DNA from: an uncultured Blautia sp.
GTDB lineage: Bacteria; Bacillota_A; Clostridia; Lachnospirales; Lachnospiraceae
Assembly (NCBI GenBank): GCA_905209435.1
Contig: CAJLTE010000098.1
Span: 1 to 11,250, forward strand
DNA length: 11,250 bases
Direction of reading: 5' to 3'
In this document: piece after piece, positions 6,501 to 11,250 of the stretch
Layout: each line of letters starts with the position of its first letter
Numbering within the stretch: the first letter of the stretch is position 1
Translations under genes and position numbers: made by a program
The notes under the pieces: generated by a model
What the model was told of the DNA's origin: nothing
Databases searched by the model: none
The model's input: only the letters and a program-made list of their open reading frames with translations

Positions 6501-7066
6501 ATAGCTCTTGTCTTTGTGATTCCGGAAATTTCAACTATGGCTGTTTTAATATCATCCTGCCATTTACTCCAGCCCCTTTCTGCATCCCAATAATAATCTG
6601 AGGTATCATAGTCACCGTTTCCTTTTAATGTAAGACATCCGGATGTATCAATTGACCAAGCAATATCTCCGGTGATTCCTCCATCCATCATGCTTGCGGA
6701 AGCACTTACAGCATCTTCTTCTCCATCAGAAAAGTCATCACTTTCTGCCATTTCTTCTGTTTCCGGTTCTTCCGAAAGATTTTCAGTGTCCTCCGACATT
6801 TCTATATTATCCGCTTCTTCCGGCTCTTCTTCTAATTCCTGTTCTGTGCTATCAGGTAATTCTGCTGCTTCATCGTCTGCTGAGATTCCATCTTCAAAAA
6901 TATCTTCCTCAGAAAAACTTTCCTCTGGACTGTCAGTCTCCTCATTTACATTTTCCTGGACTGTTTTCGGTTCTGTCTCTGAAGCCATGGTTATCCCTGC
7001 ATTGCCAAAGATCATAGACCCTGATAAAACGACACACAGAAGTTTTTTGATCATTTTTCTCCTCAT
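3599..7066 (-). CDS. Secreted BspA-type repeat protein with Ig-like modules and a C-terminal papain-fold-like (NlpC/P60- or CHAP-like) domain
   Basis: This 1155-residue protein has a Sec signal peptide at 1-28 (basic start, hydrophobic core, TMA-SE cleavage), an extremely acidic Glu/Asp/Ser linker at about 30-120, and a capping segment (GDIAWSID, GxLTLKGNGDY) at about 133-185. BspA/DUF285 repeats of 26 residues follow from Met189 to Met501, with pattern MFxxCxxLxxLDVSxFNTSxVxxM. Residues about 555-715 hold two Ig-like modules (YNG...GTDYTVTYSNN...ITGKGSY), and about 718-978 hold three Big_2-like modules (SSSNSAIASV). The C-terminal domain (about 985-1155) keeps QCDGFA with Cys1061, then GDYVRINNNGHSAIV with His1102 and IECN at 1117-1120, the Cys-His-polar pattern of papain-fold peptidoglycan amidases. 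There is no LPXTG motif or C-terminal anchor. It probably binds host, microbial or wall ligands by its repeats while the C-terminus acts on the wall. ATG 7066 follows GGGAG at 8 bases; Met5 has AGGAG 5-6 bases upstream and is an equally good start. Confidence 0.88.
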   Translation of the reverse strand: MRRKMIKKLLCVVLSGSMIFGNAGITMASETEPKTVQENVNEETDSPEESFSEEDIFEDGISADDEAAELPDSTEQELEEEPEEADNIEMSEDTENLSEEPETEEMAESDDFSDGEEDAVSASASMMDGGITGDIAWSIDTSGCLTLKGNGDYDTSDYYWDAERGWSKWQDDIKTAIVEISGITKTRAMFKGCRNLTRITFKNCDFSKVTDMAFMFSDCESLTRLDTGSLKTGNVSHMQGMFRNCSKLKTLDVSKFDTSKVNDMNSMFLGCESLTQLNVRNFNTSRVTRMSGMFRECRNLKQLDVSRFNTANVTTMEEMFYCCESLTQLNVSNFNTANVVYMNGMFERCESLTQLNVRNFNTSNVEDMGKMFCTMSKLKSLDLNSFNTSNVQNMYFMFYGNESLTSLNIKNFDTSKVVDMNSMFGELKKMTSLDVSEFNTSKVKSMEGMFSRCYALKAVDVSHFNTSEVVKMGYMFNSCSSLESLNLSKFNTSSVNDARYMLYYMDNLKTLKTIPNLKCSIELPFTMSDSSGKKYTTMPTNSKCITLKVVASKPVVRKSIKTAKVTVKTATYNGSPQKPGVTVKLGNTTLKSGTDYTVTYSNNTKTGTKAVAKITGKGSYKDSVSKYFTIKACSLDGKVQVNLKTTIYTWDGQAKTPAFSIYMPKANAAGMISLQNEKDYTYKYLNNKEPGTATLQITGKGNFTGTKKIAYKISKAKQPVKVTPGSITKLYTDKGKSYKISVSGKKEFAKVTYSTTNAKIASVKNSKIMLNGEGVATVTVKVAATKHYQAQNIAIKINVLKRQNITTAVKNGAKIAYSTTMKSLGAKVPSEGGKLTYKSLDTSIVSVDSKGNLNFKKAKKLGKVTIQITAAKSSSYAPATRKLTITTVKGTPSVSCVQQQERKIYDGAFNLGAKADQNATLVYSSSNSAIASVASDGTVTLKEWQENDIQREVQITVTTKSTTFYNAAKPVIVNLTVIKKKNLQQRIEDEKIKFPDGKFWNHVVNSYSDLTDNLDSSGAPERFQDTISDVPCKHHGTQSGIDPIPGNGEYDCNKFDGAIQCDGFARKVFYDIWEGQRVSGLQRIYDNNVQVGDYVRINNNGHSAIVTEVYSDSFKVIECNLDGDGRHHNCLLRHNWTYSKSSVTYRVHAVNYSLN
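5564..6502 (-). repeat. Tandem 78-bp coding repeat (12 periods plus a partial copy)
   Basis: The BspA-repeat region is a diverged 78-bp tandem array. For example, near-identical stretches reading gtgtaaggctttcaca start at about 6397, 6241 and 6085, with a variant at about 6007, each spaced by 78 or 156 bases. Met codons of the MF motif fall at 6502 and 5566, exactly 12 periods apart. Copies in 6000-6400 are most alike, suggesting recent duplication or gene conversion there. Confidence 0.85.
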
Positions 7067-7095
7067 CCTGTTTTCTCCCTTTTTCTTTTTATACT

Positions 7096-7121
7096 AAAAC
7101 GAAGTTCTGATTCTTCGCTTT
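7096..7121 (-). terminator. Short intrinsic terminator after recG
   Basis: In the minus-strand RNA a CGAAG/CUUCG stem (7117-7113 with 7104-7100) closes an 8-base loop and can be extended to 9 bp by G-U and A-U pairs, running straight into UUUU. It lies about 15 bases after the recG stop and 30 bases before the BspA-like ATG. The stem is short, so termination may be partial. I see no convincing promoter for the BspA-like gene in the remaining space, so some read-through from recG may be needed. Confidence 0.45.
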
Positions 7122-7132
7122 GCTCCATCCAA

Positions 7133-9193
7133 TTAGATCCCCAGATTTTCCAGTTCTTCACTCATATACCCTTTGAGATGCTCCTTTAAAGCCTTATGCT
7201 GAGGCAGGATAAGATCAAAATCCAGTGCCAGGATCTCACCAGCTGCTTCACTTGCATTCTTCAGGATTCCCGCATCATTGTAGATATCACCGATCTTAAA
7301 TTCCATCAGTCCGCTCTGGCGGATACCGAAAAGATCTCCTGGGCCCCGAAGCTTCAGATCTTCTCCGGCTATATAAAATCCATCATTGGATTCATTGAGG
7401 ATCTTCAGACGTTTAGAAGTATTTTCTTCATTATTTCCCTGGATAAAAATGCAGTAAGACTGATGCTCTCCACGCCCTACACGGCCCCGAAGCTGATGAA
7501 GCTGGGCAAGCCCGAAACGTTCTGCATTTTCCACCATCATAACGGTAGCATTTGGCACATTCACTCCAACCTCCACAACTGTGGTAGATACCAGTACCTG
7601 GATCTCGCCGGAAGCAAACGCCTCCATGATCCTGTTTTTCTCTTTTGGCTTCATCTTTCCGTGAAGGATTTCTACTTTGATCTCCCCCGGAAGGATCTCC
7701 TGAAGCTTTCTGGCATAATCTGTAACATTCTCTGCCTCCAGGCCTTCGCTCTCTTCCACCATAGGACAGATCACATAAGCCTGCCTTCCCATCTGCACCT
7801 GCTTTTCAATAAAAGAATACGCCTTGGGACGGTAGGAAGTTCCTACTACGCAATTCTTGATCGGAAGTCTTTTTGCAGGAAGCTCGTCAATGATCGAAAT
7901 ATCCAGATCTCCGTATAAAATGATCGCCAGTGTCCGGGGAATGGGGGTTGCGCTCATAACAAGTACATGAGGCGGATTTCCTCTGGTCGTCAGCGCTTCC
8001 CTCTGGCGAACGCCGAATCTGTGCTGCTCATCTGTGATCACAAGCCCCAGATTCTTATATTCCACCTTTTCCTGGATCAGGGCATGAGTTCCGATGATCA
8101 CATTCACTTCACCGTCTGCAATCTTCTGATAGATCTCACGCTTCTGTCTGGCTGTGGTAGATCCTGTCAGAAGCACCGGATGGCAGGAAGCGATATTCTG
8201 TTCTTCCATCAGCCTCAGAAAGCCTTCGTAATGCTGATTTGCCAGAACCTCTGTCGGTACCATCAATGCACTCTGAAATCCATTCTCTGCTGAAAGTACC
8301 ATAGCTAAAAATGCGATCACGGTCTTGCCGCTACCAACATCCCCCTGTACAAGCCTGGACATCAGCTTATGACCGCTCAGATCCCGTTCGATCTCATGCC
8401 AGACATTCTTCTGGGCTCCGGTCAGGTCATAGGGAAGCCCTTCTATGATTTCCTCGGTTGTCCATACTGGTTTCATTGGAAAAGTGTTTGGAGCCTCTTC
8501 TGTTTTCTCCTTCAAGAGCTGTATTGCCAGCACAAAAAGCAGAAATTCATCGAATACCAGACGTTTCCTGGCTGTGAGAAGCTCCTGCATATTTTTCGGG
8601 AAATGGATAGTCCGGATCGCATAATTGGCATCTGCGAGCTGATAGCGTTCCCGTATCTCCTCCGGCAGATATTCCCCATGGAGAGGCCTTGTATCCAAAA
8701 TCTGATGGACCAACTTCGTGATCATCTTGTTGGAAAGTCCTTTCGTCAGACCATATACAGGCTGCATACTGTGAATGATCTCCTCATAAGCTGCCGGGGT
8801 AAAAATCTCCGGATGTTCCATCTGCGGACGGCCTTTTTTTCTGATGATCTTTCCTCTGAGGATAAACACACTGCCCTTTTTGAGTGTTCCCCTCAAATAA
8901 GGCGCATTGAACCAGGCAACCGGCAATCGGCCGCTTGCATCTGCCACAGTTGTTGTCAGAACCTGGAGATTGCGTATCTGGTTAATATAAATACCTGTTG
9001 CTATAGTGGCACGGATAGAGACTGTTTTGTCCTCCTCTGCTGATGCAATCTCCACAGGCTCCTCATATATATCGTAAGTCCGCGGATAATAACGGAGAAG
9101 CTCTTCCGCAGTCGTGATCCCGATCTTCTGGAAAAGCTTCTCTGTTTTATCACCCACGCCTTTTAATTCACGTAAAGGTGTCTTATCATTCAT
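7133..9193 (-). CDS. recG: RecG, ATP-dependent DNA helicase
   Basis: RecG is a monomeric double-strand DNA translocase that reverses stalled replication forks and moves branch points of Holliday junctions and R-loops. At 686 residues it is full length for the family. It begins with the usual LKGVGDKT segment, followed by the wedge/OB domain (about 55-150) that splits the fork. The helicase core shows Walker A GDVGSGKT at 284-291 (Lys290), DEQH at 388-391, SATPIPRT just after, and LRGRVGRG in the second RecA-like domain, with the conserved C-terminal TRG-type region (GIRQSG). The ATG lies 11 bases after the fakA stop, with AAAGAG overlapping that stop as a modest ribosome binding site, so it is co-translated with the genes upstream. 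A weak hairpin follows. Nothing is missing or disrupted. Confidence 0.98.
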   Translation of the reverse strand: MNDKTPLRELKGVGDKTEKLFQKIGITTAEELLRYYPRTYDIYEEPVEIASAEEDKTVSIRATIATGIYINQIRNLQVLTTTVADASGRLPVAWFNAPYLRGTLKKGSVFILRGKIIRKKGRPQMEHPEIFTPAAYEEIIHSMQPVYGLTKGLSNKMITKLVHQILDTRPLHGEYLPEEIRERYQLADANYAIRTIHFPKNMQELLTARKRLVFDEFLLFVLAIQLLKEKTEEAPNTFPMKPVWTTEEIIEGLPYDLTGAQKNVWHEIERDLSGHKLMSRLVQGDVGSGKTVIAFLAMVLSAENGFQSALMVPTEVLANQHYEGFLRLMEEQNIASCHPVLLTGSTTARQKREIYQKIADGEVNVIIGTHALIQEKVEYKNLGLVITDEQHRFGVRQREALTTRGNPPHVLVMSATPIPRTLAIILYGDLDISIIDELPAKRLPIKNCVVGTSYRPKAYSFIEKQVQMGRQAYVICPMVEESEGLEAENVTDYARKLQEILPGEIKVEILHGKMKPKEKNRIMEAFASGEIQVLVSTTVVEVGVNVPNATVMMVENAERFGLAQLHQLRGRVGRGEHQSYCIFIQGNNEENTSKRLKILNESNDGFYIAGEDLKLRGPGDLFGIRQSGLMEFKIGDIYNDAGILKNASEAAGEILALDFDLILPQHKALKEHLKGYMSEELENLGI

Positions 9194-9204
9194 TTTTGTG
9201 CTCT

Positions 9205-10860
9205 TTATTCTACAGAAATCAGATAGTAGTAAATTGGCTGTCCACCCTGGTTCAGCTCAACCTCGCACTCCGGATATTTCTCGGTAAGAGAATCAGAAAG
9301 TGCCTCTGCATCTTCCTCAGATACATCTTCACCATAGTAAACACTGATGATCTCAGATTCCTCGTCAACCATCTCTGCTACCATCTCCTCCGCTACCTGA
9401 AGTCGATCTCTGCCTACTGCAAGGATACCTGCATCACCGATTCCCATGATATCTCCCTCATGGATTTCCTTGTCATCAATACGTGTATCACGGACTGCAT
9501 AAGTAATCTGTCCGGTCTTCACTCTGGAAATCGCATCGGTCATGGAAGCAAGGTTCTCCTCGCTGCCCTTCTCCGGAACAAAGCTGATCATTGCGGAAAT
9601 TCCCTGTGGGATTGTCTTGGTTGGTACTACAATAATCTCCTTGTCCTCAGTCAGATCTCTTGCCTGGTTAGCTGCAAGGATAATATTCTTATTATTCGGG
9701 AAAATATAAATTGTTTTTGCATTTACTTTCTCAATAGCATTGAGCATGTCTTCGGTACTCGGATTCATAGTCTGACCGCCTTCGATCAGATAATCTACGC
9801 CAAGCTCACGGAAAATCTGAGAAAGTCCCTCACCTACGGATACGGAAATAAATCCATGATCCTTTGGTGGTTCTTTGTTTTCTGCCTGTTCTTTTGCAAG
9901 TTTTTCCGCATCTTTGATCAGCTTTTCCTGATGTTCTTCTCTCATATTGTCAATCTTCATACGGGAAAGCTGACCATACGTGAGTGCGCGTTCAAAAGCC
10001 TGTCCCGGATGATTGGTGTGTACGTGTACCTTGACAATCTCATCATCAGCTACCAAAACAATGGAATCACCGATGGAATCCAGAAATTCACGGAAACGGT
10101 CGATCTCATCCTGTGGAAGCGGTTTTTCAAGAAGGATAATAAACTCTGTACAATATCCAAATTTGATATCTGCCTCTGCCTGAGGAGAAATCTTTGTGAT
10201 CTTAGGAGCTGCTGCTTCAAACTGGGAATAATCCACTTCTTTTCCATGATATCCGTCGATGGCACCACGGAAAACTTCCAGAAGTCCCTGTCCGCCAGAA
10301 TCCACAACTCCTGCTTCTTTCAGGACTGGAAGCATCTCTGGTGTTCTGGCAAGAGTTTCCTCTGCATGCTGAAAGATCCCGTCGAAAAAAGCATCCAGAT
10401 CTTCTGCAGCATCAGCAAGCTCTGCTGCTCTGTCTGCTGCAGCTCTGGCTACAGTAAGAATGGTTCCCTCTTTTGGTTTCATAACTGCTTTGTATGCAGT
10501 TTCAACGCCTCGCTCCATAGCTGCGGCAATGGCAGGTGCATCCAGATCTGTAAGTTTACGCACACCTCTGGTAAATCCACGCAGAAGCTGTGACAGGATA
10601 ACACCGGAATTACCTCTGGCTCCACGGAGGGAACCGGAAGAAATTGCCTTTGCCAGGGATTCCATATCCGGATCTGTAAGAGCACCTACTTCAGAAGCAG
10701 CAGACATGATGGTAAGCGTCATATTGGTTCCCGTATCTCCATCAGGTACAGGAAACACATTCAGTTCATTGATCCACTCTTTCTTCGCTTCCAGATTCTT
10801 TGCTCCGGACAGAAACATTCTGGAAAGTATTTTAGCATCTATGGTTTTGTTATTCACCAC
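9205..10860 (-). CDS. fakA: FakA (YloV/DAK2 family), fatty-acid kinase ATP-binding subunit
   Basis: This 551-residue protein matches the length of FakA, the kinase subunit that phosphorylates fatty acids held by FakB proteins, feeding exogenous acyl chains to PlsX/PlsY for phospholipid synthesis. The N-terminal DhaL-type domain (about 1-205) has the Mg-ATP motif NVFPVPDGDTGTNM at 34-47 (Asp40, Asp42), GARGNSGVILS at 80-90 and DSGGQG at 187-192. The middle and C-terminal domains, including the HVHTNHPG stretch, follow the YloV pattern. It is 17 bases downstream of the Asp23/Gls24 gene and 11 bases upstream of recG in one operon. Two GTG codons lie in tandem at the start (10860 and 10857), after GAGGAGG; the second has the better spacing of about 8 bases, so the true N-terminus may be one residue shorter. 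No FakB gene is in the window. Confidence 0.95.
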   Translation of the reverse strand: MVNNKTIDAKILSRMFLSGAKNLEAKKEWINELNVFPVPDGDTGTNMTLTIMSAASEVGALTDPDMESLAKAISSGSLRGARGNSGVILSQLLRGFTRGVRKLTDLDAPAIAAAMERGVETAYKAVMKPKEGTILTVARAAADRAAELADAAEDLDAFFDGIFQHAEETLARTPEMLPVLKEAGVVDSGGQGLLEVFRGAIDGYHGKEVDYSQFEAAAPKITKISPQAEADIKFGYCTEFIILLEKPLPQDEIDRFREFLDSIGDSIVLVADDEIVKVHVHTNHPGQAFERALTYGQLSRMKIDNMREEHQEKLIKDAEKLAKEQAENKEPPKDHGFISVSVGEGLSQIFRELGVDYLIEGGQTMNPSTEDMLNAIEKVNAKTIYIFPNNKNIILAANQARDLTEDKEIIVVPTKTIPQGISAMISFVPEKGSEENLASMTDAISRVKTGQITYAVRDTRIDDKEIHEGDIMGIGDAGILAVGRDRLQVAEEMVAEMVDEESEIISVYYGEDVSEEDAEALSDSLTEKYPECEVELNQGGQPIYYYLISVE

Positions 10861-10877
10861 AAGTTCCTCCTCTAAAA

Positions 10878-11237
10878 CTAATCTATTGCACGCACGCCCT
10901 CAACCATAATGTTGATCTTTTCAATCTCCATTCCTGTAAAGGCTTCGACTTTATATTTTACATTGTTGACAAGATTGTCCGCAATAGTACTGATATTCAC
11001 GCCATATGCTACGATGACATGGAAATTCAGTCGGATCTTATTGTCATCAGTGATCTTAACACTGATACCATGTTTCAGACTGTCAATACGCAAAAGTTTA
11101 ACCAGTCCATCCTTCATACTGATAGCTGCCATTCCAATGATACCAAAACACTCTACTGCCACACTGCCGGCATAAGTCGCAATGACATCCGTATCAATTA
11201 CGATCTGACCCAATCCGGAATCTATACGTCCATTCAT
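10878..11237 (-). CDS. Asp23/Gls24 family envelope stress-response protein (YloU-like)
   Basis: This 119-residue protein belongs to the Asp23/Gls24 (YloU) family of small proteins associated with alkaline or cell-envelope stress in Firmicutes; the biochemical role is unsettled. Visible family features are the opening GQIVIDTDVIATYAG, the ECFGIIGMA segment at about 29-37, and the VIVAYGVNI and VEAFTGMEIEKINIMVEGV stretches near the end. It lacks a signal peptide or membrane segment. The ATG at 11237 follows GGAGG at about 7 bases. The stop is 17 bases before fakA, the standard Firmicutes arrangement. Its promoter lies outside the window; rpmB is often nearby in other genomes, which cannot be checked here. 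Confidence 0.95.
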   Translation of the reverse strand: MNGRIDSGLGQIVIDTDVIATYAGSVAVECFGIIGMAAISMKDGLVKLLRIDSLKHGISVKITDDNKIRLNFHVIVAYGVNISTIADNLVNNVKYKVEAFTGMEIEKINIMVEGVRAID

Positions 11238-11250
11238 ATGGTTACCTCCA

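Noticed and set aside
5564..6502. Regular repeats that could suggest a CRISPR array
   Set aside because: The 78-bp period is continuous coding sequence with conserved amino-acid pattern and no unique spacers.
6672..7017. Plus-strand Ser-rich and Leu-rich open frames opposite the acidic linker
   Set aside because: They are the complement of Glu/Asp/Ser-rich codons in the BspA-like gene and have no start signals or domains of their own.
9178..10593. Long open frame on the plus strand opposite fakA (about 470 codons)
   Set aside because: It lies entirely antisense to fakA, whose motifs and operon spacing are unambiguous. The predicted peptide is Cys- and Phe-rich with no recognisable domain, as expected of a shadow frame.

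Overview
The window looks like chromosomal DNA of a spore-forming, low-to-moderate GC member of the Clostridia, most likely family Lachnospiraceae. The reasons are an alpha/beta-type small acid-soluble spore protein with a sigma-G-like promoter, a lysine/alanine/threonine-rich protein ending in a DUF6465-like domain, a BspA-type repeat surface protein, and an Asp23 - FakA - RecG - RsmD gene order typical of Firmicutes. I cannot name the genus from sequence alone. All genes except the spore-protein gene are on the minus strand.

Right side (about 7100-11237, read right to left): a compact housekeeping operon with an Asp23/Gls24 protein, then the fatty-acid kinase FakA, then the helicase RecG, with 17 and 11 bases between genes. 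A short hairpin with a U-rich tail follows recG.

Middle (about 2050-7066): accessory genes. First comes a 1155-residue secreted protein with a signal peptide, a very acidic linker, about 12.5 copies of a 26-residue BspA/DUF285 repeat, several Ig-like modules and a C-terminal papain-fold-like domain that keeps Cys and His. Next is a histone-tail-like protein with its own sigma-A promoter, then an SGNH hydrolase resembling the Mycobacterium smegmatis acyltransferase MsAcT. The SGNH frame is intact through its catalytic GDSN block, but no ATG, GTG or TTG precedes that block; the best-placed initiation codon is ACG.

Left side (1-2050): the plus-strand spore-protein gene, a minus-strand membrane-anchored DNA/RNA non-specific endonuclease related to streptococcal EndA, a divergent methylglyoxal-synthase-family gene, and the first 33 codons of rsmD, which overlaps the methylglyoxal-synthase stop codon by ATGA and runs off the window.

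The layout reads as a conserved recG...rsmD backbone with about 7 kb of secreted, sporulation and nucleoid-type genes between the two. I see no insertion sequence, phage gene, CRISPR array, tRNA or rRNA. I found no complete undescribed system. The items most worth a second look are the BspA-repeat/cysteine-amidase fusion, the missing canonical start of the SGNH hydrolase beside an intact promoter with an overlapping palindrome, and the methylglyoxal-synthase-family protein lacking three usually conserved active-site residues.
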